A DNA stretch of 64,000 bases from Microcella indica (GCF_013414345.1 NZ_CP058670.1:2521349-2585348), one strand, 5' to 3'. Numbered from the stretch's first letter, positions 9,116 through 18,205 are shown. Notes: generated by a model from the sequence alone, not told the origin. Program-made: numbers and translations.

Positions 9116-9499
9116 GTGACGACCGTCGCTCTCATCATCCTCCTCGTGCTCCTCGGCGCGCTCGCCGTGTTCCAGCTCGCGCTCGCCGCCGGCGCGCCCC
9201 TCGGGCGCTACGCCTGGGGCGGCCAGCACGATGGCGCGCTGCCCGCGCGCCTGCGGATCGGGAGCGCCGTGTCGATCGTCATCTACGCGCTCATCGCCGT
9301 CGTCGCCCTCGAGCGGGCGGGCGTCATCGACCTCATCCCGGGCGAGGTCGTCGAGACCGTCGCCATGTGGGTCATCGCCGTGTACTTCGCGCTCGGCATC
9401 GTCATGAACGGCATCTCGCGCAGCAAGCCGGAGCGGTACACGATGACGCCGGTCGTGATCGTGCTCACGGCTGCGAGCGTCATCCTCGCGCTCTCGTAG
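9116..9499 (+). CDS. Small membrane protein of unknown function
   Basis: A 127-residue protein with four predicted membrane segments (about 4-24, 45-65, 78-100, 108-126) and the polar stretch GRYAWGGQHDGALPARLRIG between the first two. GTG at 9116 follows GAAAGG by about nine bases. It resembles small hypothetical membrane proteins common in Microbacteriaceae; I cannot name a function. It is the last chromosomal gene before the integrated element. Confidence 0.75.
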   Translation: MTTVALIILLVLLGALAVFQLALAAGAPLGRYAWGGQHDGALPARLRIGSAVSIVIYALIAVVALERAGVIDLIPGEVVETVAMWVIAVYFALGIVMNGISRSKPERYTMTPVVIVLTAASVILALS

Positions 9500-9546
9500 C
9501 CGACGCGCATGCGTCTCGGCACGATTCGCTAGACTGCTCGCGCGAC

Positions 9547-9606
9547 CTGGTGCCCGAGACGGGCACCAGCGCTGGCGTCGCGGCGAAGGCCAGAAATGGC
9601 CTTCGC
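9547..9606. other. Two tandem perfect hairpins upstream of the truncated tRNA-Gly
   Basis: The first hairpin (9547-9569) has a perfect 10-bp stem, CTGGTGCCCG with an AGA loop; the second (9583-9606) has a perfect 10-bp stem, GCGAAGGCCA with a GAAA tetraloop. A TAGACT -10-like hexamer lies at 9530-9535. They may terminate the upstream gene, or form the leader of the original tRNA-Gly transcript or a small RNA. Neither has a clear T-tract. Confidence 0.55.
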
Positions 9607-9621
9607 TTCAAGCTCCAGCGC

Positions 9622-9664
9622 GGGGATGTAGTTCAATGGTAGAACTTCAGCTTCCCAAGCTGAT
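9622..9664 (+). pseudogene. Truncated tRNA-Gly(CCC) 5' half; left attachment site (attL)
   Basis: These bases match the 5' half of the intact tRNA-Gly at 24314: acceptor strand GGGGATG, D arm and the complete anticodon arm with loop TTCCCAA. After 9664 the sequence diverges and no proper T arm or matching acceptor strand follows, though GGTTCCGCCCATC at 9668-9680 faintly resembles one. Including base 9621, the 44-bp identity with 24313-24356 marks the two ends of the integrated element. Confidence 0.88.
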
Positions 9665-10490
9665 GTCGGTTCCGCCCATCGTCTCTGTCACTCCCGAATT
9701 GGTGCGGTCTGACCAGGCCTTTTCTTGTTCTTCGTGCCTCTTGCCGGAGAAGGTCCATTCGTGCGTGCCTCAGTGTGCCTCGCCGTCGGTTCGATGACGA
9801 GTACAAGTAGGTGTGTTGATTCGTCGAGCTTCTCCGTATCAAGCAGTACGCGCAACAACTCGCGCGATGATGACGGAGGTCGCTATGAGCAACAAGAAGT
9901 TCGGAAACATCCGCCCGCTCAAGAGTGGGCGGTTTCAGGCGCGCTACCGACTTCCAAACGGGGAGCAAGTAAGCGCCGGGGTGTTCGACTCGAGACCTCT
10001 TGCCCAAGAGCGCCTTGCCGAAATCGAGGTCGACCTTCGGCGCGGGGACCACTGGGACGCGCGAAAGGGAAAAACCAAGTTTCGAGACTTCATGGCGGAG
10101 TTCATGCGTCACCGAGGGCGGACCGTGTCGTCAGGAGAGCTTGCCAACAATCGCTCCTACCTGAAGGTTCATCTGCTGCCGGCATTTGGCAATCTTCGAA
10201 TGGAGGATGTGGACGAAGAACTCGTCGACAAGTGGTTCGCCACTCAAGCGGCGACCGAGACGCGGCGCAATGTCTACGCGTTCCTCCGCCGCGCGATGAG
10301 GCACGCAGTTAAGTGGAAGTACATTCGGGTCACCCCGTGCAACGTGTTCGAGCCGAACAAGGGGGTGAGCGTACCTCGGCCCACGTGGTCGTACTCAGAC
10401 TTCAATCACGTGCTCCAGTTCGTCCCCGACTCGATTCGCCTCAATAGGGCTGCGCTCCCATCGCCGGTCTACTACCGAGAGGCATTGCAG

Positions 10491-11899
10491 AGTGGAGTCC
10501 CACATAGTGGTGTAACGCACGGTGGTCGCGCACGTCGTTGCTGACGTGGACGCGGTCACCGTGTGATCCTTCGAGAAGTCTCTTACCTCCACTCGAAAGG
10601 CATCAACACGATGACCGCTCCACACATTGTCGACCCTGCGACCGTTCTGGGTGAAGCCCTCTCGGAGGCGTCGCCGGATTTGATGAGGCATTTGCTGCAG
10701 ACCATGATCAACGCCCTGCTGTCCGCTGATGCCGACGCTGTGGTCGGCGCCGAGTGGGGCAAGCCCAGCCCTGATCGGGTGACGCACCGCAACGGCTACC
10801 GGCACCGTGACCTGGACACTCGCATCGGCACGATCGATGTCGCGATCCCGAAACTACGATCGGGCACCTACTTTCCGGAGTGGCTGCTGGAGCGCAGGAA
10901 ACGCTCCGAGGCGGCTCTGATCACCGTGATTGCCGACTGCTACCTCGCCGGGGTGAGCACCCGGCGGATGGACAAGCTGGTGAAGACTCTCGGCATCAAC
11001 GCTCTATCGAAGTCGCAGGTCTCGCGGATGGCTGCCGAGCTCGACGAGCAGGTTGCCGACTTCCGGCACCGGTCTTTGGTCGAGGCGGGCCCGTTCACGT
11101 TCGTGGCTGCCGACGCTCTCACGATGAAGGTTCGCGAGGGCGGCCGGGTGGTGAACACGGTCGTGCTGATCGCCACCGGGGTCAACGGCGACGGCCGCCG
11201 GGAAGTCCTCGGCCTGCAGACGGCCACGAGCGAGACCGGGTCGGCGTGGAATGCGTTCTTCGCCGACCTCGTCGCCCGCGGGCTCACCGGCGTGCAGCTC
11301 GTCACCAGTGACGCGCACGCCGGCCTGAAAGACGCGATCGCAGCGAACCTGCCCGGCGCCACCTGGCAACGCTGCCGCACCCACTACGCGGCGAACCTGA
11401 TGAGCGTGACCCCGAAGAGCATGTGGCCGGCGGTGAAGGCGATGCTGCACTCCGTCTATGACCAGCCCACCGCCTCCGACGTCCACGCCCAGTTCGATCG
11501 GACCCTGGATTACGTCGCCGAGAAGCTCCCCGCGGTCGCCGAGCACCTCGATACCGCTCGGGCCGACATTCTCGCCTTCACCGAGTTCCCCAAAGATGTC
11601 TGGTCGCAGATCTGGTCGAACAATCCCAACGAGCGCCTCAACCGCGAGATCCGCCGCCGCACCGACTCCGTGGGCATCTTCCCCAACCGCGACAGCGTCA
11701 TCCGCCTGGTCGGCGGCGTTCTGGCCGAGCAGACCGACGAGTGGGCAGAGGGGCGCCGCTACTTGGGCCTGGAGGTCCTGGCACGCTCCCGCATGCGGGT
11801 GCTGCCCAACAACGGAGACGAGGTGGTCGCCGACACCTTCATCGCTCTCAGCGCCTAAAGCGAAGGATCAGCCGTTACACCACTTCCAGGGACTTGACC
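10491..11899 (+). mobile_element. IS256-family insertion sequence, copy 1 (1409 bp)
   Basis: Ends are imperfect inverted repeats sharing AAGTCCC or GAGTCCC followed four bases later by AGTGGTGTAACG. It is flanked by the 8-bp target duplication CATTGCAG (10483-10490 and 11900-11907). It holds one transposase gene. A second copy of the same length lies inverted at 20619-22027. The matched duplication shows a simple insertion with no later rearrangement between copies. Confidence 0.95.
10611..11858 (+). CDS. IS256-family (mutator-type) transposase
   Basis: A 415-residue DDE transposase from ATG 10611, preceded by GAAAGG; the frame stays open to 10563. Catalytic residues are likely Asp in FVAADALTMKV, Asp in LVTSDAHAGLK and Glu in NPNERLNREIRRRT, the last being the IS256-family signature. 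The product is identical to that of the copy at 20660-21907. Confidence 0.93.
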   Translation: MTAPHIVDPATVLGEALSEASPDLMRHLLQTMINALLSADADAVVGAEWGKPSPDRVTHRNGYRHRDLDTRIGTIDVAIPKLRSGTYFPEWLLERRKRSEAALITVIADCYLAGVSTRRMDKLVKTLGINALSKSQVSRMAAELDEQVADFRHRSLVEAGPFTFVAADALTMKVREGGRVVNTVVLIATGVNGDGRREVLGLQTATSETGSAWNAFFADLVARGLTGVQLVTSDAHAGLKDAIAANLPGATWQRCRTHYAANLMSVTPKSMWPAVKAMLHSVYDQPTASDVHAQFDRTLDYVAEKLPAVAEHLDTARADILAFTEFPKDVWSQIWSNNPNERLNREIRRRTDSVGIFPNRDSVIRLVGGVLAEQTDEWAEGRRYLGLEVLARSRMRVLPNNGDEVVADTFIALSA

Positions 11900-12417
11900 C
11901 ATTGCAGATCATGTTCGCCGCCCACCTGCGCTTGGGTGAACTCGTCGGTCTGAACGCGGGCGACTATGACAGGAAGGCGGCTCGGCTCACTGTGGAGCGC
12001 CAGTTGACCGCGCGCGGCGAGATCACCGATACCAAGACCGGGAGCCGCAAGACAATTCAGCCGCTCTCCGTTGGTGTGTCTGCGCTCGAACGCCTCCCCA
12101 AGGGCATCGGATCAGCTCCATTGATCCCCGGCGCAAGGGTTCAACGGCTGCCACGCTGCTCGCTCCAACGGACGTGGAGCCGAGCTGTCTACGAGGCCGG
12201 CCTCGAGAACTTCCATATTCACGACATCAGGCACATTGGCCTCACACTCGTTGCCGCTTCGGGCGCGCCAATGAAAGACGTGATGGCTCGGGGAGGCCAC
12301 GCGTCCCTGCAAGCGGCAGCAAGATATCAACACACGGACGCAGACCGGGATCGCAAGGTCGCGGAAGATGTGGATCGGCTCTTGGGATAGTGCTCGGCGG
12401 CGAGACAGTTAACCTCG

Positions 12418-12687
12418 CTAAGCCCTGGCGAACGTCAACCGTCGCCAGATCCTGACGACGTTGAGGACCCGAAACTCCGGGCGCTCCCGTACATCGTGGA
12501 CCTGTTCGAAGCCGTTGGCGGAGACGTGAACGTCCGGTCCCGCAAGATCAGCGCGTCGTGACCAATGATTCCACGCCTCTTCGCGGGACTTCCAAGAGCG
12601 CTCTGTGCGCAGCTCATCGGCGAGAGTGACGGTCTGGCCTGCGAGCGTGACGTAGCCCTCTTGATACCGCACGAACCAGTCGGCCAT
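12418..12687 (-). CDS. Hypothetical 89-residue protein
   Basis: ATG at 12687 follows GGAGG at good spacing and opens MADWFVRYQEGYVTLAG. The product is tryptophan- and arginine-rich with no recognisable domain, signal peptide or membrane segment. It lies between the integrase and the truncated restriction gene, on the opposite strand to both. Coding status rests on the ribosome binding site and composition only. Confidence 0.5.
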   Translation of the reverse strand: MADWFVRYQEGYVTLAGQTVTLADELRTERSWKSREEAWNHWSRRADLAGPDVHVSANGFEQVHDVRERPEFRVLNVVRIWRRLTFARA

Positions 12688-12871
12688 GGACACCTCCACC
12701 GCGATGGTGGCTCACTCGGCGAGCGCCTCGACTCGAAGTGAGCGACTCTGTGGTCAGTGTCGATCGGGCTGTCGATTCGGGAGGAGTGATCACCGACCCG
12801 TATGGGGTAGCCGAGTTGTCCTTCCTGACCCATACCTTGGCGGTACGAGCAAACTTCGAAAGAGGAACTAC

Positions 12872-14053
12872 ATGGCTGCGAGCATCCACGACATCCTTCG
12901 TGAGTTTCGATCCGTCTCCTTTGACGAGCGGGACAAGGGCGATCGTTTCGAGCGGCTCATGCACGCGTACCTCACGGTCGAGCCGCAGTACGCGCAGCTC
13001 TACAGCGATGTGTGGATGTGGACGGATTATCCGCAGCGCGGCAACCGACGCGACACCGGAATCGATCTCGTCGCCCGCGCTCGTGACACGGGAGAGCTGA
13101 CGGCAATCCAGTGCAAGTTCTTCGACCCCTCAACGACGGTCACGAAGCCAATGCTCGACTCGTTCCTCGCGGCCTCTAGCAAGAACCTCGACGGAAAGCC
13201 CGAGTTCGCCGCCCGACTCGTCATCTCGACCAGCGACTCTTGGGGAAGCAACGCAGAGGACGCTGTTGAGAATCAGAATCCTCCCGTACAACGGTTGCGC
13301 GTGCAGGATCTCGACGAATCCTCCATCGACTGGGAACAGTTCTCCATCAACACCCCTGGAGAGCTAACGAAGAAGGAAGCCAAGCAGCTCTTCCCCCATC
13401 AGGAGTTGGCGATCTCGAATGTCGTCAACGGCTTCGAGTCTGCCGACCGGGGCAAGCTCATCATGGCTTGCGGAACCGGGAAGACTTTCACGAGCCTCAA
13501 GCTCGTTGAGCAAGTCGTGCCCCGCGGCGGCACAGTGCTGTTTCTCGTTCCCTCGATTTCTCTGCTCTCGCAGACGCTCAAGGAGTGGATTATCGAGTCC
13601 GCCGTGCCGATGCGCTCCTTCGCGGTCTGCTCGGATGTAAGTGTCGGAAAGCGCAAGACCGACGAAGACATCCCGGTCACCGACCTGGCGTACCCCGCGA
13701 CGACGAACACCACGAAGCTGGTGCAGAAATTCTCGGAGATCCCCGCCGACTTCGACGGCATCACCGTCGTGTTTTCCACCTACCAATCCATCGATGTGGT
13801 CGCGCAAGCGCAGGGCACAGGCCTCCCCGATTTCGACCTCATCGTTTGCGACGAAGCGCACCGCACAACGGGGGTAACGCTCGCAGGCGAGGAGGAGTCG
13901 GCGTTCGTTCGAGTTCACAACCAGAACTACATCAAGGGCAAGAGGCGGCTCTACATGACCGCCACGCCGCGCATCTACGCGGATGCCAGTCGGTCTAAGG
14001 CTGAAGAAGAAGGGGCAGTACTCACCGACATGGACTGTGACTTCGTCTGCTGA
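12872..14053 (+). pseudogene. Type ISP-like restriction enzyme, N-terminal part only
   Basis: The native part is 388 codons (12872-14035); then it is cut by a transposon end and reaches a stop after five foreign codons. Residues 1-130 form an Mrr-like nuclease with Asp in TGIDLVARA and AIQCKF. A superfamily-2 helicase follows with Walker A MACGTGKTFTSLKL, DEAH box VCDEAHRTTG and motif III MTATPR. In intact LlaGI-like enzymes (about 1500 residues) further helicase, methylase and target-recognition parts follow; none is present, so the protein should be inactive. AGAGGAA precedes the ATG. A multi-domain DEAD/DEAH helicase of similar build is the alternative family. Confidence 0.8.
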
Positions 14054-14084
14054 ATGGCGGGGTTCTTCGGTCGCTTCGTGGCGG
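14036..14084 (+). repeat. Left terminal inverted repeat of the Tni-type transposon
   Basis: Starts TGTGACTTCGT and contains TGGCGGGGTT and then CGTGGCGG. It matches the reverse complement of 18157-18205 at roughly three quarters of positions, with identical spacing of the internal blocks. The repeated TGGCGG blocks are likely transposase-binding sites. Confidence 0.75.
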
Positions 14085-14086
14085 GG

Positions 14087-14905
14087 TCAGGTGACACCGA
14101 TGACCAGGGTGCTCTGTGCGGCTTCGATGACGTCGTTGGTGATGGTGTCGAGTTCGTTGATCTTCAGGACCCGCTGGATCTGGGGGAAGAGGCGTTCGAG
14201 GAGCCGGAAGTTGCCGCGGGTGATCCGTGCGATGGCTGCGATGGCTTGGGCGTCGGTGAAGTCGTCGGGGTCGAGGGTCTTGCCGAGGGATCGCCAGTGT
14301 CGCTCGAGGACGAACAGCAGTTCGTCTTGTCCCAGGGGCCGGTACTGCTGGGCGAAGCCGACTCGGCTGTAGAACTGGGGGTAGTGGCTGAACTGCTTCT
14401 CCAGGCCGGGCATGCCGATCAGGATCAGGGCGATGTCGTCGCGGTCGTAGCGATCGCGCAGCAGTTCCAGAGCGGCGGGACGCAGTCGTTCGGCCTCGTC
14501 GACGATGATCAGCTCCACGTAGTTCCTGCCGTGTCGCCATCCCCAGGCCTCGGGAGTGGCCGTGCCGGGAGGTACGAGGTGCTGCTCGATGCACATGTTG
14601 GTGCGGGTGATGGCTTGGGTCAGCTCGTCCTTCAGGGTCCGCGGGGTGGTCAGCACGCTGGGGGTGTAGAGCACGGTGCGGCTCCGGTTCAAGGCGGCGT
14701 AGATCTTGGCGTCGTTGTCGGAGCGCGGCCCCCAGTAGGTCAGCAGGTCATGAGCCTTCTCGTAGTGTGCGTAGCGGCGCGCGGAGAGTGTCTTTCCTAC
14801 GCCGGCTGATCCGAAGCACAAACCGATGGTGTGCCCGCGGCGCACGGCGTCGGCGAACTCGGTGAAGCGGCGGTGCTCCTTGGTGACGATGAAGCGCTGG
14901 CTCAC
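14087..14905 (-). CDS. tniB: TniB-like AAA ATPase, transposition helper
   Basis: A 272-residue AAA+ ATPase with Walker A CFGSAGVGKTLSARR (near residue 35) and Walker B ELIIVDEAERL (near residue 140), followed by GMPGLEKQFSHYPQFYSRVG. Such proteins (TniB, IstB and MuB relatives) choose and deliver target DNA to the DDE transposase. GTG at 14905 overlaps the tniA stop (GTGA). The pairing with tniA is typical of Tn5053/Tn402-like and Tn552-like elements. Confidence 0.88.
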   Translation of the reverse strand: MSQRFIVTKEHRRFTEFADAVRRGHTIGLCFGSAGVGKTLSARRYAHYEKAHDLLTYWGPRSDNDAKIYAALNRSRTVLYTPSVLTTPRTLKDELTQAITRTNMCIEQHLVPPGTATPEAWGWRHGRNYVELIIVDEAERLRPAALELLRDRYDRDDIALILIGMPGLEKQFSHYPQFYSRVGFAQQYRPLGQDELLFVLERHWRSLGKTLDPDDFTDAQAIAAIARITRGNFRLLERLFPQIQRVLKINELDTITNDVIEAAQSTLVIGVT

Positions 14906-16299
14906 CTGAGGTCCTCCTTGTAGATCTTCAACGCCGACCTCGGCGCCGGAGCCGGTGCTTCGGTGATCCGTGGCGTCTCGGTAGGTGCGGCCACGAGGGC
15001 GATGCGTTCGTTGATGCCGGCTCGCAGCGCCCGGCGGCGGGCGTTGCGCGCGGCCTGGATCTCCTTGAGGCTGACCTTCTGGTCGTGGTGCTCTTGGTTG
15101 ACGGCCTTGCAGACGAATTCGTCGTGATCGAAGACGCGGATCTCGGTGATGTCGCGGGGGTCGTAGCGGATCACGACCGAGCGTCCGACGTAGCCGGCCA
15201 GAGTTGGCGAGACGTAGCGCAGGCCCTGGAAGCGGATGCCATCGCGGCGCACGACGCGGGTCTTGGCGACGGTCAACAGCAGTCTGTCGAGGTCTTCCAG
15301 GCTCTCGGGCATTCGGGGCAGCCAGCCATCGGCGATCCACGCGCTGCGCGGGGAGGTTCCGAGCTCGCTGTGCGTGCGGTCGTTGTAGGTGGCCACGAAC
15401 GCCTCCAGGGCGCTATCGAGGGCGGCCAGGGACAGTTTCGGTGTCGGCCAGGGGTGCCCTTCGGTGATGTGTCCGGGCAGGGTGGCGAGTAGCTCGGTGT
15501 TGATGGTGCCGAAGAACCGCTCGATCTTGCCCCGTCCCTGGGGTCGGGCGACGGTGGAGTGGATCAGTCGGATGTGGAGGTCGACGGCGGTGTGGGCGAG
15601 CTGGTCACTGGTGAAGTCGCTGCCGTGGTCGACGTAGAGCACGTCGGGCAGGCCGCACATCGGCCAGGCCGGGTCGGTCTTGTGCCAGATCGCTTGGCGC
15701 AGCGCCAGGGCGGTGTTCATCGCCGACGGTGCGCCCAGGAAGACTGTGTAGCCGCAGACCGCCCGGGAGCAGTCGTCGAGGATCGTTGTCAGCCATGGCC
15801 GTGCGGGCTTGCCGTCGGTGCCCACCACCAGGATGTCGAGCATGGTGTGATCGGATTGCCACATCGCGTTGGGCAGCTTTGCTTGCCGGCGTAGCACCAG
15901 CTCGTGCTTGTCGCGGTAGGACGCTGCGCCCTCCAGGGCGAGGGTGACCATGCCGGGATCCAGGGTCCGCACGATGTCCCACACCACCGAGTAGGAGGGG
16001 ACCGGCCACCTCCGGGCGGCGCAGATGCCCGTGACTTTGCGATGGATCGTGGCGATGGCCGGCCGCGGCTTGCTCAGTGCCAGGCCCTCGATCAGGTCGA
16101 CGAGGTCGGGCGGAAGGCGGCGGGAGCCGGCGTCCGCCCGTGAGGCTGTCTCCAGTCCGGCGTAGCCGTCGGCGCGGTAGCGGGCGTGCCAGCGCTCCAG
16201 GGTCCGCAGCCCTACATCGGTCTCGCGAGCTAAGCGCGCGAGGGGCACCTGGTCCTCGACGTGGAGCCTGAGGATTCGCCACCGCGCTCGAGCGTCCAC
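14902..16299 (-). CDS. tniA: TniA-like DDE transposase (rve integrase fold)
   Basis: A 465-residue transposase. An N-terminal helix-turn-helix region (LARLARETDVGLRTLERW) is followed by the catalytic core with Asp in MWQSDHTMLDIL, Asp in LYVDHGSDFTSD and Glu in GRGKIERFFGTIN, then a C-terminal Mu-type beta-barrel (GLRYVSPTLAGYVGRSV). GTG at 16299 lies eight bases beyond the resolvase stop, with AGTAGGTG as ribosome binding site; longer frames to 16422 overlap the resolvase gene. Confidence 0.9.
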   Translation of the reverse strand: MDARARWRILRLHVEDQVPLARLARETDVGLRTLERWHARYRADGYAGLETASRADAGSRRLPPDLVDLIEGLALSKPRPAIATIHRKVTGICAARRWPVPSYSVVWDIVRTLDPGMVTLALEGAASYRDKHELVLRRQAKLPNAMWQSDHTMLDILVVGTDGKPARPWLTTILDDCSRAVCGYTVFLGAPSAMNTALALRQAIWHKTDPAWPMCGLPDVLYVDHGSDFTSDQLAHTAVDLHIRLIHSTVARPQGRGKIERFFGTINTELLATLPGHITEGHPWPTPKLSLAALDSALEAFVATYNDRTHSELGTSPRSAWIADGWLPRMPESLEDLDRLLLTVAKTRVVRRDGIRFQGLRYVSPTLAGYVGRSVVIRYDPRDITEIRVFDHDEFVCKAVNQEHHDQKVSLKEIQAARNARRRALRAGINERIALVAAPTETPRITEAPAPAPRSALKIYKEDLR

Positions 16300-16306
16300 G
16301 ACGCAC

Positions 16307-16903
16307 CTACTGCAAGGCGTTCTCGCGCCCGCGCTCGGCGCGCTGAAGGGCGCGGTAGACCGTGGAGCGGCCCACGCTGAACAGCTCGGCCAGCTCGCCC
16401 ACGGTGTGCTCGTCGGCAGCATGTAGCTGGACGAGGTGAGCTTCTTGCCGGGGGGTGAGTTTCGGTGACTTCCCGCGCAGCCGGCCCTTGGCCTTGGCGA
16501 CCTTCATCCCCTCGCGCGTGCGGGCACGGATGAGGTCGGCTTCGAACTCGGCGACCATCGCCAGCACGTTGAACAACAGTTTCCCCATCGGGTCGGTCGG
16601 GTCGTACACCGATCCGGCGATGCTCAGCTTCACTTCCCGCGCCGCGAGGTCGTCGGCGATCTGGTGGGCATCACGGACTGAACGCGCCAGCCGATCGAGC
16701 TTGGTGACCACGAACGTATCGCCGTCCCGACAGGCAGCCAGCGCCTGCCGCAGGCCCTCACGGTCGGCGTTGCGGCCCGTGAGCCCGTGATCGACGTAGA
16801 TGCGCTTGGGATCGACGCCGAACGCCGCGAGTCCGTCACGCTGCGCGGTCAGGTCCTGCTCGTCGGTGGAGACTCGGGCATAGCCGACCTTCAAGGGGGA
16901 CAT
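16307..16903 (-). CDS. Serine resolvase / invertase
   Basis: A 198-residue small serine recombinase: YARVSTDEQD holds the nucleophile Ser, KLDRLARSVRD the conserved arginines, and the C-terminal VGELAELFSVGRSTVYRAL is the DNA-binding helix-turn-helix. It should resolve cointegrates formed by the transposon at a nearby res site. First gene of the minus-strand resolvase-tniA-tniB operon. Confidence 0.93.
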   Translation of the reverse strand: MSPLKVGYARVSTDEQDLTAQRDGLAAFGVDPKRIYVDHGLTGRNADREGLRQALAACRDGDTFVVTKLDRLARSVRDAHQIADDLAAREVKLSIAGSVYDPTDPMGKLLFNVLAMVAEFEADLIRARTREGMKVAKAKGRLRGKSPKLTPRQEAHLVQLHAADEHTVGELAELFSVGRSTVYRALQRAERGRENALQ

Positions 16904-16929
16904 GCTCCCCAGTGTGTCATATAGCCTCC

Positions 16930-17020
16930 CTTCACCGGACAGTTCACCGGACGGGTCTTACGGGACAGCCCGCCAGGCGTGCCGTCGTTCCTCTCGATAA
17001 GTAGCGGTGGTGTCCGGTGA
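16930..17020. promoter_or_regulatory. Candidate res site: TTCACCGGAC repeats
   Basis: Upstream of the resolvase, TTCACCGGAC occurs twice in tandem (about 16931-16953) and again inverted as GTGTCCGGTGA (about 17009-17019). Such repeats between a resolvase and its cargo are where a res site is expected. Resolvase binding is inferred, not shown. Confidence 0.45.
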
Positions 17021-17096
17021 GGGTTCCCCTTACGGGCATGCAATCTGGGCTGACGCCTGTGACCGAGTGTTCAGTGCGCGCTGTATAGTTCAGTCC

Positions 17097-17456
17097 ATGC
17101 TGACTATTGCTTCGCGTCTCGACGTGATGAACCGCCTGGGTCGTGCACTGGCCGACCCCACTCGATCCCGGATCATCTTGACCCTGCTCGACCATCCCGC
17201 TTACCCGGCGGAACTGGCCCGAGATCTGGACCTGACACGCCCGAACGTGTCCAACCACCTGGCATGCCTGCGCGATTGCGGGATCGTCGTCTCCGAGCCC
17301 GAGGGTCGTCGGACACGATATGAGATCGCCGATTCGCACCTGGCGCAGGCGCTGACGGCACTGGTCGATGCCACCCTGGCAGTGGACGAAGACGCCCCGT
17401 GCATCGATCCCGCCTGCTCGCTTCCCGGATGCGACGCAGCTGGGGAGGGCGCATGA
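17097..17456 (+). CDS. cmtR: ArsR/SmtB-family metal sensor, CmtR-like
   Basis: A 119-residue winged-helix repressor. The recognition helix region is TRPNVSNHLACLRDCGIVV; the two cysteines in LACLRDCG match the Cd/Pb ligands of CmtR, and the tail DAPCIDPACSLPGC holds further candidate thiolates. A TATAGT -10-like hexamer lies at about 17084, close to the ATG at 17097. It overlaps cadD by 4 bp (ATGA) and should repress the pair until Cd(II) or Pb(II) binds. Confidence 0.88.
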   Translation: MLTIASRLDVMNRLGRALADPTRSRIILTLLDHPAYPAELARDLDLTRPNVSNHLACLRDCGIVVSEPEGRRTRYEIADSHLAQALTALVDATLAVDEDAPCIDPACSLPGCDAAGEGA

Positions 17457-18055
17457 TCCTCACCTCGGTCTTGCAGGCGATGGGCCTGTTCGCAGCGACC
17501 AACATCGACGACATCATCGTGCTCTCCCTCTTCTTCGCGCGAGGGGCAGGCCAGCGCGGCACTACCGCCCGCATTCTGGCTGGCCAGTACCTCGGATTCG
17601 CCGGCATCCTCGGTGCCGCGGTCCTGGTGACCATCGGTGCCGGAGCATTCCTGCCCTCGGCAGCCATCCCGTACTTCGGTCTCATCCCTCTGGGCCTCGG
17701 CCTCTGGGCCGCATGGCAGGCCTGGCGCGGAGACGATGACGACGATGACGACGAGGCCAAGGTTGCCGGCAAGAAGGTCGGCGTGTGGACAGTCGCAGGC
17801 GTCACCCTTGCCAACGGCGGCGACAACATCGGCGTCTACACCCCTGTCTTCCTCAGCGTGGAACCTCTCGCAGTAGTCACCTACTGCATCGTCTTCCTCG
17901 CGCTCGTCGCGGTCCTGGTGGCCCTGGCAAAGTTCGTCGCCACCCGCCCCCCGATCGCCAAAGTGCTCGAACGCTGGGAGCACATCCTCTTCCCCATCGT
18001 TCTCATCGGCCTCGGCATCGTGATCCTCGTCAGCGGCGGAGCCTTCGGACTCTGA
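17453..18055 (+). CDS. cadD: CadD-family cadmium resistance transporter
   Basis: A 200-residue membrane protein with about five or six membrane segments. The CadD signature appears as FAATNIDDIIVLSLFFARG (residues 13-31) and again as LANGGDNIGVYTPVF; a cytoplasmic linker carries a run of seven aspartates (DDDDDDDEAK). Family knowledge: confers resistance to cadmium by export or sequestration. It is the cargo of the surrounding transposon, controlled by the overlapping CmtR-like gene. Confidence 0.88.
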   Translation: MILTSVLQAMGLFAATNIDDIIVLSLFFARGAGQRGTTARILAGQYLGFAGILGAAVLVTIGAGAFLPSAAIPYFGLIPLGLGLWAAWQAWRGDDDDDDDEAKVAGKKVGVWTVAGVTLANGGDNIGVYTPVFLSVEPLAVVTYCIVFLALVAVLVALAKFVATRPPIAKVLERWEHILFPIVLIGLGIVILVSGGAFGL

Positions 18056-18156
18056 CGTAGCGGCAGCGATCCAAACGGCCCCGACCGGGCGCACCCCTCT
18101 CGGTTCAGACCGCGACACCTACCTGCAGCCAGTCCTGCGTGATCGCGGCAACAAGA

Positions 18157-18205
18157 CCGCCACGGAGCGCTGCAAAAACCCCGCCACCAAGCGAACGAAG
18201 CCACA
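18157..18205 (-). repeat. Right terminal inverted repeat of the Tni-type transposon
   Basis: Read on the minus strand from 18205 it begins TGTGGCTTCGTTCGCTTGG, then TGGCGGGGTT and later CGTGGCGG, paralleling 14036-14084 block by block. It fixes the right transposon boundary. Confidence 0.75.

Larger units (their letters stand above)
9885..12390 (+). pseudogene. int: Tyrosine integrase interrupted by an IS256-family element
   Basis: The N-terminal part (9885-10490) starts at ATG after GGAGG and carries an AP2-like/N-terminal arm and SAM-like core-binding region; the C-terminal part (11908-12390) has the catalytic domain. Deleting 10491-11907 (the IS and one 8-bp duplicate) joins REALQ to IMFAAHLRLGEL in frame, giving an intact 362-residue integrase. 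Catalytic residues are visible: Arg in HLRLGEL, HxxR in HDIRHIGLTL, GGHAS, and Tyr in ARYQHT. Its location next to the left attachment site shows it is the element's own integrase, now inactive. Confidence 0.93.
14036..18205. mobile_element. Tni-type transposon with cadmium-resistance cargo (4170 bp)
   Basis: The element carries tniA, tniB and a serine resolvase on the minus strand and cmtR-cadD on the plus strand. Its ends are imperfect inverted repeats of about 48 bp: both open with TGTG(A/G)CTTCGT, contain TGGCGGGGTT about 20 bases in, and a second CGTGGCGG near base 43. No 5-bp target duplication is seen (TGGAC to the left, CCGAG to the right), which suggests an adjacent deletion after insertion. 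No tniQ gene is present. Confidence 0.82.
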
